Of a DNA stretch of 64,000 bases, positions 49,791 through 61,345 are shown piece after piece. The notes beneath the pieces were generated by a model, which saw nothing but the letters and a program-made list of their open reading frames with translations, ran no database searches and was not told the origin of the DNA. Position 1 is the first letter of the stretch. Each line of letters begins with the position of its first letter. The DNA is from Dipteris shenzhenensis (Eukaryota > Polypodiophyta > Polypodiopsida > Gleicheniales). The stretch is taken from the NCBI GenBank assembly GCA_047967505.1, contig CM106541.1. One strand, written 5' to 3'. Position numbers and translations under genes: made by a program.

Positions 49791-50980
49791 AACTCAATAT
49801 GTATTATATTACTACCCTCATCCAAAATCCAGGGTATCATGGGGAGACAAGATCCATAAAGAATATGCATGGTTTTGCTTTTAAAAATTCAAATATGCAA
49901 GAGAAAACTATGAAAATCTCATGTCTCCCCTCCCATAAAATATAAGGCATATACCTTGAAAATAATGCAAGAATTTAAGATTTGTACATAATTTTCATAA
50001 TGTGAGGCCCAAGGGGGGGGTCTTTTGGATGTGGGGGGGGGGAGCAAAAAATACACTAAAATATGAAAACCCATCTCGTTTCAAGTTAATGTAATCTTTT
50101 CATGTGTTACCTAAATTTCAAGATGTAAAGACATATATGAAGCTCTTTTAGTGTAGAACACAACCATGTTAATTTAACTAATTTTTACTCATGGCATAAT
50201 GTTAAATTCATCTCATACTCAACATTCCAAGTATAGGCTCTATTGCATCTGCTCAAACTACAAATTGCCAGTCTGCTCAGTCCGCGCCACGTTGGTTTGG
50301 GTCCAGGCTTTGCTCCCGACATGTGTGAAGGAGAGGGGAGATATTCTTGCCACATGTCATGTCAACATGGTGTAGTCTGTACTACGTCATCCATGTGAAT
50401 GGTCTGCATAATGCCACATCATCACACTGCTTGCGAATGACGGTTGCCACGTGTTTGCATCCTCGTTGACTGTGCCACTACCTCTTTGCCAATGTGATTG
50501 TGTAGTTTGGCACAAATGGTGCTGTGATAGTAGCTATCCCACCACAAATTCTCTATGGCTCTACCCATTTCGTCAAATGCCATGATGTGTCTCTATCCCA
50601 TCGCACGCTCCCTCCAAAACTCCACCTTGCTCCCAAACTGCCCGCAAAGCTCCCTTTTGCTTTTTTCGAACCTTTGAAATTGATACACTTGTATCCTCTC
50701 CTTAAAGAATAGTATAGATGTTCGGATGTGAGCATGTGAATATGAGGAGAAGCAAGAAGAGAAAGGAAGCATGCATGTGATGGAAGGGAGGGATCATGAG
50801 CAAACAGAGGGAGCGTAAGATGGTGAAGAAGAATTATTGATTGATTGAAACCAAGGAAACATTCATATAGAACGTGCAAGAAGATTAATCAGTTACTTAC
50901 AACTGACATGCATGAGGGTTTAACTATCTGCATCTCATAATGATAATTGTATTAAATATAATTAGAGATAATTATTCCAA
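49791..50980. other. Gene-free stretch with two poly-G runs
   Basis: AAGGGGGGGGGTC at about 50008 and TGGGGGGGGGGAG at about 50033 on the + strand. No coding is assigned; frames 50524-50879 have no recognised motif. Confidence 0.5.
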
Positions 50981-50984
50981 GACT

Positions 50985-51580
50985 CTTCCCCTTTCCCTCT
51001 TTCCCTTTTTCCAATACTATTCCCCTTCCATAGTCTTTCCCATCCACTCTTTCCCTTCCTCTTCCCCTTTCCTATGTGCCATCACTTTTCTATCCCTTTC
51101 CCTTCCCCCATACACATCTACTCCATCCCCTAAATTCATCTCTTCCCCTTCACGATCCCCATCCCCTTCCACTTTCCCTTCCCCTTCCCCATCCCCTCCC
51201 ATCCCCATCATGAATTTAGCTCTTCCCCTTCCCCCTCCTCTTCCCTTTCCCCTTGTCCTTATGACCATTCCCTTCCCCATATCCTCTTCCATCTCCCATG
51301 TCCTCCACCCTTGTAATTCAAACCTACTCCTTTCCCTTCCCCATACCCATCTCCTTTTATGTGCCCATACCTATCTCCTTGATCTCCTTAATTCATCCTG
51401 TTTCCCTCCCCATCCCCTTAGACGTCCCCATCCCCTTCCCCCTTCCCCATTCCCTTCCCCTTCCCTTTCCTATCCCCATCCCAATCCTCTTCCCCATACC
51501 CATATCCATCCCTTTATGCCCCATTCTTCCCACCTATCTATCTACCATACTTCTCTGCCCTTTCCCTTCCCAAGGCAAGC
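50985..51580. repeat. CCCTTCCCC polypyrimidine tract
   Basis: About 600 bp of strongly strand-biased C/T sequence with units CCCTTCCCCATCC. The 218-codon Pro/Ser frame on + and the Gly/Glu-rich frame on - are compositional and not called as genes. Confidence 0.9.
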
Positions 51581-51599
51581 TGGAGATTTAGAGTAGCTT

Positions 51600-54500
51600 T
51601 GTTTATAGGACTAGAATGTAGCTTTTCATTCAGCTTTATTTATAGGTCATATGCATGAGTTGTCTCATCAAATGGTATTGTTAAATGAACTTTTTTTATA
51701 GGACCCAAATGTAGTCTTTTAAATCCTTTTCTCATGCGCAAGTCCACCAAAAAATTTTCTTTCATTCATCTACTTTACTTTTTGTAGGTGTGATCATATA
51801 ATCCCTTCCATACTCTATTTGTTTTGTAAGTCAAGCTTTTTGTGTAAGTAATTGCTCGTATGATGCCTTGTAATCAGGCATTATCCATTGGGGGCCGATG
51901 TCATTGTAGAAGAGGACGTTAGAATCCGCACATTAGATACGAGACCCCCATCTTGAGACATAGGTTAACCAATGGAGTTGCCATTAGTTCCATGGCTTCC
52001 ATGCCAACTGGTATTTCTCCTAAGTTATAGGACTGGCCATCATGTCATTTGTCACCTATATTGCTAGCTACAAGAGCTTCTACCACCCCGTCTGCCTCCC
52101 CAAGCCAAACCACACCCTTCTAGAAAACCTCAAACATAGATTTTCCATATGATGTTAATGACGAGCCATGATAGATCATTCAAGATGCCAAAGGAGCCAA
52201 AGTTAGCTTGCATGAGGTTACTCATGCAAGTGGACTTTGAGATAGAGATATTAGATACATTGGGGGATTAGAATGGAAAGAAGAAACTTTGTCATAAACT
52301 AGCTGCATAGGGAGTTCGTTGTACCTCTTAATCACAACATTATTTCTCAGAGATTTGGGACTTGAAGCCTCCTTATGTGGGTAGGTTAGATTGGATAAGG
52401 TCCCAAAAATTGATCCGTGATGATCTAGAGAAGTGGGACAAGTAGTGAAAAGACACAAGTTTACATGCAAAAGAGAGGTGCTTCCAATCTCAAGAGTGGT
52501 GGCAAGTGAGTACTCAGAGCATGAATGGTATGTGTTCTATGTAATTCTTTTGTAATTTCCAGTTTGGTTTAAATACATTGCTTTTCTAATATCACTTCAT
52601 ATGAATTTTCTCATTTGGGTTCACAATCATTCCATGACTAGGCAATATCCTACGGGTGAGGAGTATGACTATGAATTTGCTCATGGAATGTAGGCTCTCT
52701 TTGACAACTAGATCATGAGGGAGTCCCTATCGATTGGATGGCAATTTCATGCCTTGTAAGTCTCCACTCCTACTTGTTCTCAATCATCTTTCCTTTATCT
52801 TTACACTCAAGCATCAGTTATCTTTTCTACATGCAACATTCTAGGGCACAAGAGGGGCACAAACTAGGACAAGAGCATGAGTGAGGTTGATCAAGGAGAT
52901 GAGACGAGATATGTAAACCACAAGGAGGATAAGGAGCATGGGAGGATGAAGACCACAAGGATGATCAATATATTTGGCTTAGATATAGCTATCTTAACAT
53001 ACAATTTTGTACATAGCCACATTTTGGCCATTTTGTAGCTTTCTTTTGGCATGTATCCAGTTTTGTACTACCACCTTTTGATGAGAATGTGATGTGAGAC
53101 TTATGTAGTATTTTTTCAATGTAACCAAACACCAGGAATACTCCACACGGGATTTATTTTGGTTTTCAGTTATAGTGGGAAAAATGGGATTGAAATAAGC
53201 CCCATTCTGGTCCATAAATTTATTTGTTTTCAAACACATCAGTGCCCAATACCTATACTAATGATATCACTTTTTTTCAAGGCCCAACATGTATATTGAT
53301 GGAGTTCTTCCAAAAAATATCCCAATTCCTATACCAACGTATTTTTCATCAAAATATTCATCGAAAAGCAACATATACCTTGTAGTGAAGGGGGTGAATT
53401 AAGGGTGAATTATCAACCAAAGCACTTTGGTTGTGAACCAAGTTGTTCATGTGACATGGCTCATTGGGAAATGATGGGTTTGTAAAGTAGCACCTGGCTC
53501 CAAGGAGGTCCCTTGGGGTGTCCATTATGTAAAACCCCCATACATCACATGCATTCAACATAAGGGATTTTAAGTTTCCGTAAGCATCTATGTATATTTT
53601 TTGTAACTCTATAAGAAATAAATTTGGCCATCTCCTTCTATTAAACTCACATGCTATCATGTATACTAACTAGAAAGCTCCTCGAGGGAGGGACTAATGA
53701 AGTGCAACCAAGGGAAATCATTACACATTGTCTATAGCTGGAGCAAATTTATATGTTTTAGTGAAGATGGCTAGGTAGACTATGCACAATAGGTGAGGAG
53801 ACTAGAAATAGTAAATGATAAAAGACACTAGAAACTAGGTAGCCTATGAAATAGGTTTGTGAGAAAAACAAGTTTCCCCAAGGTTATTAATAGGATTCGT
53901 AGCCATGACATGTGAATAGCTCCTAAGAAGGCATGAAGCGATTGTAATCATCATGGCCACCCTCTTCTTCAATGATCACTCTTTAAGTGATTTCCAAAAT
54001 GTTTATATGCCAAGCATTCAAAATGCCTCCTTTAATGTAGCAAATATTGTTGAAAGGAAAGGTTTGGTAATCCTAATGTATGTGTTCTTTGAATGTATTA
54101 ACCATCAACACTACAAACTTGAACTGGTGAAAATCAAACCTTAAATTGATGAGGACAGGTGCTTAGACACACGTGAGGAGCATCACTTAGTTAATTATGA
54201 AATAATATATTGTGGTGGTCATCACTAAACAATGACCAAAACATAAAGATCAAAGCATAAAAGGTCATTCAAGAAGAAGTAAATGGGTTGTGGTCACAAA
54301 AAGCTATATTCTCCTTGGCATGAGCTCTATCATCTTGACCGTAACCAATTACAATGGCAAAAACCATTATGCATGTGGATGAAGTCACCCATGTCACATC
54401 CTAGTCATCTATGTCTATTAATTATACATCCTCATCCTATCTTTGCCCCCCTTAAAGGTAGACATGGGAGAAGAACAGTTTAATTCTGGGCATGTGTGTC

Positions 54501-54640
54501 ATTACAGAGCTTTTTTGAGCTGAAGCACACCCTGGGATTCCATATTCACATAATCACAAGAATTTTCTTGTGATTACATGTCGTGATGATGTATTTCATG
54601 CAATCATGGGCACAGTCACACTTTTGCTCTATCAGGTGCC
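51600..54640. other. Gene-free stretch
   Basis: Short frames only (up to 100 codons, for example 53660-53358 on -). None shows a recognised domain or consistent codon pattern. Confidence 0.45.
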
Positions 54641-54649
54641 CTTGACCTA

Positions 54650-54880
54650 AAAATCAGATATATACCAGTGGTAGTATCAATACTACTAGTGGTAGGACTA
54701 ATACTAACACTGGTTGTTTGACACAATACTACCAGAGGTAGTATGCACAATACTGCTAGTAATATTATTACTGCTAGTAGTGGCAGTATTCTCGCAAGAA
54801 TCATGTTACTACCGGCGGTAATTGACATATTTCCACTATTAGTACTACTATTATACCGACGGCAAGTTACAATACTATCA
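54650..54880. repeat. ACTACCAGTAGTAGT-type short palindromic repeats, locus 2
   Basis: Units TACTACTAGTGGTAGGAC, ATACTACCAGAGGTAGTAT and TACTGCTAGTAATATTA; related to 42530-42718. The 114-codon - strand frame across it is a by-product. Confidence 0.8.
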
Positions 54881-55489
54881 GCCCAAGATATATGCCAATC
54901 TCTGGGCTCATTTTCACCAAAAGTGAATTTAGAAGAGGTAAAAATTCCTCCTCTCTCCAATTCTTAGCCAAGGGGTCTAGTTGAGGAAGTGGTTCATGGT
55001 CCCTCATCCTAAATAGGACGAGGGGTTTGTTGGAACCACGACCTAGATCTAGGTTTCCTCGGATCTCCACATAAAGGGGGGATTGTTTTGCCAAATCTTT
55101 TAAGAATTTACTTAGCATTTGTTGCATGCATGCATTGAAAGAATCATTTGTGTATTGAAAGTTATTAGCTTTTAGGAAATCTTTAAAATTTTACATCAAT
55201 GCAAGATAATTCATTTCCATTTCATGTAATAAAAAAAATAAAGAATGCATAGGGTTGGAGTTTTGTTAGATGCCTTCCTGCTCACTATTGTGTAGCAAAT
55301 TCAACTCTTTGCTAGTGTCAAGTGGCGATAAAGATTTTTGCACACATAGTAAGATTTGCTCGCAAGCATGGCCTCAACCATCAACACTGAGCGAAAAGTA
55401 GGGAAAGAGATAAGTAAGAGCAAGCACAAGAGAGTGATGAGAAGCATTCAAGATGCTATTTTTGTTAGGGTGTGCAACATGGAGGAGAG

Positions 55490-56815
55490 TCAGATGGAAT
55501 CAACCATGTCTAGTCTAGAGGGAGTCAGCACTATGAAGAGGAGGATTCTTGATGATGCTAAGAGTAGGTCTTCGAGAACTTGCTTTAATGTTGCGGTTGC
55601 ATTTATAGTGCTTCCATGGCATTTAAGCTTGTAGGTATTTCCATGAATTGTATGAATAACTTTTTCTTTCACCTCTGCCCAGATGGTCCAGTATGTGCCA
55701 TGTGATAGTTCAGTTAACCATTGATATCCTCGATTGCAAATGGGTCTCCCATTAACCATGGGTTTCAATCTAGGTTTACAGTGTCCTGTGCTCAAATCTT
55801 GATTAGTGCCTTGATGAAGAAAGCATGAAAACTCTTGAAGAAGATAGATATGTCTATTAGGCGCTGTCTTACTCCAAATACCAAGGCGTATGGTTGCACA
55901 ATCATCTTTCCCAACTTTTCTAATGCAAAGTCTCTTGCAACAAACTCGCATAAGCATCCTTTCCATATTCTCCTCGGATAGCATCACATGTCTCTTTGGT
56001 TCTGGAATTGATGCCATGATTCTTTGCCTCTTCACACTCACATACTTTCTTTTTGTAAATAGTGTCTTGCATTTTCTAGTTGTAAGACCATCAAACCTCG
56101 AATCCATTTCCCTTGAATCTTCATCTTTATAATCAAATGCTGTGTGGGCTTGAGAATTATTTGATACCTTATAATATCTTGGAAATGGCAATCTGGTCGA
56201 CATGTTCATTGATGTCAATTTGTTGCCAATGCCTCTTGAATTTTGTGGTTGAACTGTTTCTCCTTCATAACTCAAGATTCTCCCATCTATATCCTCTGGC
56301 ATGCTAGCAACAATATTACGAACAACATGACAAGTCTCAAATTCTCTGCCCCTTTTGCCTTGTATTCGAGTGGTAACATCATGATCATTGTCACTAATAT
56401 CATCAATTCCTGTTATTGCATCACTTATCCCATCGATCTTTGCGTGTATTTTTCTTTGTGGTCCCATCTTATTATTCTCAACACATCTTCTGTCTTTTAT
56501 ATCAATAAGCATGTTTGAGTCACTTGCAGCACAAGACAAGTCTTCTATACCAGTGAGCCTGTTCGAGTCACTTGCAACACAGGATAAATCTTCTATACCA
56601 GTGAGCCTGTTCGAGTCACTTGCAACACATGACAAGTCTTCTATACCAGTGAGCCTGTTCGAGTCACTTGCAACATAAGACAAGTCTTCTATACCAGTGA
56701 GTATATTTGAGTCACTTGCAACACAAGAAACCTTTTCTACATCAACATTTGTTACTATAATGTCCTCAATACCTGTGAGCATGCCACTATGATACTCTTG
56801 ATTTCCTATAGCTTC
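55490..56815 (-). CDS. Unknown protein with 16-aa repeats and transposase-like segment
   Basis: A 430-codon frame from the ATG at 56782, open a little further upstream. Residues ~25-105 are tandem repeats of 'TGIEDLSCVASDSNRL'. A basic stretch 'KRKYVSVKRQR' follows (nuclear-localisation-like), then a Cys-rich patch 'MRVCCKRLCIRK'. Residues ~343-410 hold 'NGRPICNRGYQWLTELSHGT' and 'IHTIHGN', a layout ('G..VC...Y....G.S..TY..I...V..G.....HGN') reminiscent of the N-terminal part of certain eukaryotic DDE-type transposases; this is recalled, not searched. The catalytic part is not found downstream. It lies just below 56787-57445 in another frame, probably one gene with a frameshift or a short intron near 56790-56815. 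Confidence 0.45.
   Translation of the reverse strand, partial: EAIGNQEYHSGMLTGIEDIIVTNVDVEKVSCVASDSNILTGIEDLSYVASDSNRLTGIEDLSCVASDSNRLTGIEDLSCVASDSNRLTGIEDLSCAASDSNMLIDIKDRRCVENNKMGPQRKIHAKIDGISDAITGIDDISDNDHDVTTRIQGKRGREFETCHVVRNIVASMPEDIDGRILSYEGETVQPQNSRGIGNKLTSMNMSTRLPFPRYYKVSNNSQAHTAFDYKDEDSREMDSRFDGLTTRKCKTLFTKRKYVSVKRQRIMASIPEPKRHVMLSEENMERMLMRVCCKRLCIRKVGKDDCATIRLGIWSKTAPNRHIYLLQEFSCFLHQGTNQDLSTGHCKPRLKPMVNGRPICNRGYQWLTELSHGTYWTIWAEVKEKVIHTIHGNTYKLKCHGSTINATATLKQVLEDLLLASSRILLFIVLTPSRLDMVDSI
56514..56740. repeat. 48-bp in-frame tandem repeats
   Basis: About five copies of a 48-bp unit with TTCGAGTCACTTGCAACAC and TCTTCTATACCAGTGAG. Since 48 is a multiple of three the frame is kept through all units. 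Confidence 0.95.
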
Positions 56816-57445
56816 TTATCAATTTGGATCCCATTTGTGTTATAGTCTTTTTCTTTTGATAATATTCTGTTGTATCTTCCATGACATTGAAGGAAACTGT
56901 CTTGGGCAAACTTGATTTCAAGAAAGCTAACCCCCATTTACAAGTACTATGAACTTGTAGTTGAGACGTAGTATTATGGATGTCTAATTGTGAAGTACTA
57001 TCATTTTGAATGACACCTGCACTAGTCAACTTAATTATCTCCACTATACAGAGAAAAATCTGAGCATAGCCCTTAAAGTTGCCAATTTCTAAAACTTCTC
57101 CAGAGCAAGATAACATCTGTACTTTTTTCCCCTGGATATAAGTTTTCTTGATATCTTGAAAGTATGTCTTTGGAACAATTTCATCTTGGTCCCAGAGTGT
57201 TCTGTGTGCTTGCATATCAAATATGTCACATTGTAAGATATCTCCCAATGTTTCAAAGTCTCCATGTGGATATTTTAAATGTACTTCAGGATTTACAACG
57301 TTGGTGATTATCACTACACATCTTCTCTCACCACAACGTTGAAAATGACACACATTCATAGGATCAAGACTATGAATTCGTCCAAAAGCCACCACTTCAT
57401 TCTTCTTATATAACACCACATCCATACCCTCTGTTAGGGTGAATA
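56787..57445 (-). CDS. Unknown protein, N-terminal domain like plant En/Spm-type transposon proteins
   Basis: A 212-codon frame with first Met at 57425; the frame is open upstream to an AAACAG|GTATTC that could be a splice acceptor, so the start is uncertain. It opens 'GMDVVLYKKNEVVAFGRIHS' then 'LDPMNVCHFQRCG', 'CVVIITNVVNPEVHL' and 'YPHGDFETLGDIL'. This resembles the domain of plant Ptta/En/Spm-class proteins with pattern 'G..V.LY....VA.G.I.S..P......LG...C.V.V..V'. The rest is unrecognised. No stop occurs within 212 codons, which suggests recent coding. Function unknown; a transposon-borne DNA-binding role is inference. Confidence 0.45.
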
Positions 57446-57559
57446 CCTGTTTTATGTATAAAAGTAAATTAGCAACTCAAAATGAACATTTAATAAATAA
57501 TCATTGAGCTTATTATTACTTAATAACTTCTATATCAAAACTAGTAGAGAAGGCATTAA
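57446..57559. other. Spacer upstream of - strand gene
   Basis: AT-rich; on the - strand CTTTTATACAT lies about 20 bp upstream of the possible exon start and could be either a TATA-like box or part of an intron end. Confidence 0.3.
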
Positions 57560-57776
57560 CCTAAACCCTACATCCTAAACTTTAAATAATTAATACCAAA
57601 ACATCTTAACCACCATAAATCCTAAACTTTAAACATTTAATTCCTAAAACCTAAATCCTAAAATCCTAAACAATAAATCCTAAACCTTAAACCCTAAACT
57701 CTAAATCCTAAACCCTAAATCTTAAATCCTAAACCCTAAATCTTAAATCTTAAACCCTAAACCTTAACCCTAAAAT
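57560..57776 (-). repeat. Degenerate telomere-like array (CCCTAAA sense)
   Basis: Units AAACCCTA, AAATCCTA, AAATCTTA repeat at 6-8 bp; the plant telomere unit is TTTAGGG. Interstitial and degenerate. Confidence 0.85.
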
Positions 57777-57799
57777 ACAACCAAAATTTAATGAATTTT

Positions 57800-58890
57800 T
57801 TTAATTTGTGCAATAGGTTAGATATATCCCCCAACCTGTTGCTTGAGCAACCAGTTGGATATATTAAGCAACAGGTTGGGGGATATATCCAACTTATTGC
57901 ACAAATCAAGAATATTTCTTGTTTGTGCAATAATTTGATATACAATTGGGGAATATATCCAACCTACAACTGAAAAATCTTGATTTGTGCAAGGTTGAGC
58001 AGTAGTTGGATATATCCCCCAAGCAACAAGCTCAACAGTTGGATATATCCCCTAAGCAACAGGTTGGAGGCCTGTTGTTGGATATATCTCCCAACCTGTT
58101 GCTTGAGCAACAGGTTGGGTGGTATATCCAATCAGTTACACAAATCAAGAAAATTCTCGATTTGTGCAACAGGTTGGATATACCCCCCAACCTGGAGGCC
58201 TGTTGTTGGATATATCCCCCAAGCAATAGGTTGGAGGCCTATTGTTGGATATATCTCCCAACTTGTTGCTTGAGCAACAGGTTGGGGGTATATCCAACAT
58301 ATTGCACAAATCTAGAATTTTCTAGATTTGTGCAACAGGTTGGATATACCCCCAACCTGTTGCTCCCTGTTGCTTGAGCAACAGGTTGGGGGTATATCCA
58401 ACCTATTGCACAAATCGATAATTTTCTTGATTTGTGCAACAGATTGGATATACCCCCAACCTGTTGCTTGATTGCACAAATCAAGAAAATTCTCGATTTG
58501 TGCAACATGTTGGATATATCCCCAACCTTGGGGGTATATCCAACATGTTGCACAAATCGAGAATTTTCTTGATTTGTGCAACAGGTTGGATATACCCCCA
58601 ACCTGTTGCTAAAGCAACAGGTTGGGGGTAACAAATCGAGAATTTTCTTGATTTGTGTAACAGATTGGATATACCCCCAACCTGTTCTTGATTGCACAAA
58701 TCAAGAAAATTCTCGATTTGTGTATCCCCCAACCTGTTGCTCAAGCAACAGGTTGGGGGGTATATCCAACATGATGCACAAATCGAGAATTTTCTTGATT
58801 TGTGCAACATGTTGGATATACCCCCCAACCTGTTGCTTGAGCAACAGGTTGGGAGGTATATCCAACCTGTTGCACAAATCGAGAAAAATC
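57800..58890. repeat. Alternating inverted repeat array of GCAACAGGTTGG units
   Basis: Units of about 55-62 bp, built of TTTGTGCAACAGGTTGGATA followed by TACCCCCCAACCTGTTGC, alternate in orientation. One junction is TTGCTTGAGCAA, the other GAGAATTTTCTTGATTTG or its complement. Roughly 18 GCAAC(A/C)GGTTGG half-sites are seen. The Leu/Cys/Asn-rich frames across the array are not genes. Confidence 0.9.
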
Positions 58891-58910
58891 ATAAAATTTT
58901 GATTGTATTT

Positions 58911-59310
58911 TAGGGTTAGGTTTTAGGGTTTAGTATTTAGGGTTAAGGATTTAGGGCTTAGGATTTAAGATTTAGTGTTTAGGGTTTAGTGTTTATGATT
59001 ATATTTTTATGGTTTAGGGTTAAAAATATAGGATTTAGGGTTTAGCATTTAGGGTTTATGATTATTGTTTTAGGGTTTAGGATTTAGGTTTTAAGGTTTA
59101 GTATATAAGATCATGAGCTTAGAGTGTAGAATCTAGGGTTTAGAATTGAAAATTAGGTTTTAGAATTTAAGTTATAGGGATTAGGGTTTAAGGTTTAGGG
59201 ATTATAACTATTATATAAGTTTAAGAGCTTAGATTATATAACCTAAGATTTAGGGAACTTTAGGATTTAAGATTTAGGGTGTAAGATTTAAGATATATAG
59301 ACTATATAAA
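58911..59310 (+). repeat. Degenerate telomere-like array (TTTAGGG sense)
   Basis: Units TTTAGGG, TTTAGGAT, TTTAAGA and TTTAGTG; inverted relative to 57560-57776. Confidence 0.85.
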
Positions 59311-59385
59311 ATATGCATTCTAAAGTATTTAGTTTAGATATATATAGACTATATGTTATATGCTTTCCAAAGTGTTTTGTTTATA

Positions 59386-59669
59386 GGTACGATACATTGC
59401 AAAGGCTTTACTTTAAGTAAGTATAAGTCTACCTAGTCAAAGTATCCTACTGATTAGGGACAAGCACATAGGCTAAAAGCACACCGATTCATATTTTTTT
59501 ACATTCATGCTGCATGGTGTATCAGAAGGTACGATCCTTTGCAAAGGCTTTACTTTAAGTAGTTGCAAGCCTACCTAGTCAAAGTATCCTACTGATTAGG
59601 AACAAGTACATAGGCTAAAAGCACACCGATTCATATTTTCTTACATTCATGCTGCATGGTGTATGAGAA
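59386..59669. repeat. 142-bp tandem duplication
   Basis: GGTACGAT..TTGCAAAGGC at 59386 and 59528; the two copies are almost identical to their end at GGTGTAT.AGAAG. Confidence 0.95.
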
Positions 59670-59762
59670 GAAATGAAAAAGTATGTGATAAGAAATATTC
59701 GAAGAAATATGTATTCCATATCATGGACATTCTAAGAAATATGTATTCCATATCATGGATAC

Positions 59763-60068
59763 CATGGATATCTGGTGGTTGCTAAAGTAAAAAAATGATA
59801 TGGATGCAATGATACTGTAGTCTTCTAGATTCTATGGTTTTAAATACCTACCTTACAAATACATTATCTAATTTTGCATTCTTCAACTAACTAACAAGTA
59901 TTATACACATGGAATCATGGATATCTGATGGTTACTAAAGTAAAAAAATGATATGGATGCAATGATACTGTAGTCTTCTAGATTCTATGGTTTTAAATAC
60001 CTACCTTACAAATACATTATCTAATTTTTCATTCTTCGACTAACTAACAAGTATTATACACATGGAAT
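59763..60068. repeat. 153-bp tandem duplication
   Basis: CATGGATATCTG.TGGTT at 59763 and 59916; copies share GATATGGATGCAATGATACT and TTATACACATGGAA. Confidence 0.95.
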
Positions 60069-60559
60069 AAAAGCATACATGCTAAAAGTAAGTGTGTAAA
60101 TTTTAATATTTTCTTATTTTTTAAATTAATTTAATTGTTTTATTAACTACTTTTTAAAATTGAAAGATTATTAGTATATAATCTACATAATTTTAAATGT
60201 TATTAATGTATAATATTAATTATTTATATATTTGTTTAAATTTATATAATAATTAATTTATATTTATATTTGTTTTTAAGTTAATAATGTATAGAAGAGC
60301 AATATATTCACTAATTCTTCATTGTTTTAAGAGTAAGTATTATATAAAGCACATATGCTAGAAGACCTCCCTTTCAACTTTTTTTTTTAAATTAATGTAT
60401 TTATATATTTATTTATATAATAATTATATAATATTTATATTTAATAATATATATTTTTAGCAAAATTATATTTTAACATTAGTTAATAAAAATTTATTAT
60501 ATTATGGAGTAAAAATATTATAAATGGATTTCTTATATTAATAAAGTGTAGTGAGAAGA
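60069..60559. other. Very AT-rich stretch
   Basis: Long A/T runs (TTATATTTATATTTG and similar), no coding. Similar to matrix-attachment or low-melting DNA in composition only. Confidence 0.6.
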
Positions 60560-61345
60560 GTTTTTTGAAAAGATTTATGATTAAATTTTGTTTTGAAGTT
60601 GTTGCGTATGCAATAGGTAGGGACATTTGAGTGGTTTTGAGGTTGATAGAGATATTTGTAATAAAGTGTCGTGAGAAGAGTTTTTTGGAGGATTTATGAT
60701 AAAATTTTGTTTTGAAGTTGTTGCGTACGCAATAGGTAGGGAGGTTTGAGTGGTTTTGAGGTTAAGAGAGAAATGTGTAATAGATTGTTTTTTTTAAAAA
60801 AGGAGTTTTTTGGAGAGATTTATGATAAAATTTTGTTTTGAAGTTGTTGCGTACGCAATAGGTAGGGAGGTTTGAGTGGTTTTGAGGTTGAGAGAGAAAT
60901 GTATAATAGATTGTTTTTTTTTTAAAAGGAGTTTTTGGGAGAGATTTATGATTAAATTTTATTTTGAAGTTGTTGCGTACGCAATAGGAAGGGAGGTTTG
61001 AGTGGCTTTGAGGTTGAGAGAGAAATTTGTACTAGATTGTTTTTTTTGGTTGATGAGTTTTTTAAAGAGATTTATGATTGAATTTTGTTTTGAAGTTGTT
61101 GCGTACGCAATAGGTAGGGTTTGAGTGTTAAATTTTGTTTTGAAGTTGTTGCATACGCAATAGGTAGGGAGGGGTTGTGAGAGTTTGAGTTAAAGAGGAA
61201 AATTTGTGGAAAAAAGATTTAATGCTAAAATGGTTTTTAAAGTTGTTTCGTACACACAAGTTTTTGAGAAAAAAATCGGATTTGAAAAAAAATTCAAATT
61301 TATAAAAACTTGATTCTTAGAAGTTCTTGCGTACTCAATAGGTTA
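60560..61345. repeat. ~126-bp tandem repeats with TTGCGTACGCAATAGG
   Basis: GTTGCGTACGCAATAGGTAG or close variants begin at 60601, 60720, 60846, 60972, 61098 and 61148, with decayed ones at 61246 and 61325. Spacing is 119-126 bp except one 50-bp truncated unit. Each unit also has AATTTTGTTTTGAAG and GTTTGAGTGGTTTTGAGGTT. Confidence 0.95.

Larger units (their letters stand above)
57560..59310. repeat. Large imperfect palindrome with telomere-like arms
   Basis: Left arm: degenerate CCCTAAA repeats (57560-57776), then TAAAATACAACCAAAATTT, then hairpin units. Right arm in reverse complement: hairpin units, AAATTTTGATTGTATTTTAG, then TTTAGGG repeats (58911-59310). The axis falls near 58320-58340, at TCTAGAATTTTCTAGA (58311-58326). 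Confidence 0.9.

Noticed and set aside
50940-51596. 218-codon Pro/Ser-rich frame
   Set aside because: Runs through a CCCTTCCCC tract and is open on the other strand as well; compositional.
57800-58890. CRISPR-like look of a repeat array
   Set aside because: Units alternate in orientation, lack constant-length unique spacers, and the window is plant nuclear DNA.
57757-58913. Overlapping Leu/Cys/Asn-rich frames on both strands
   Set aside because: Generated by the alternating hairpin array; the same words appear on + and -.
57560-59310. Chromosome end (true telomere)
   Set aside because: Repeats are degenerate, interstitial and inverted, with genes and transposons on both sides.
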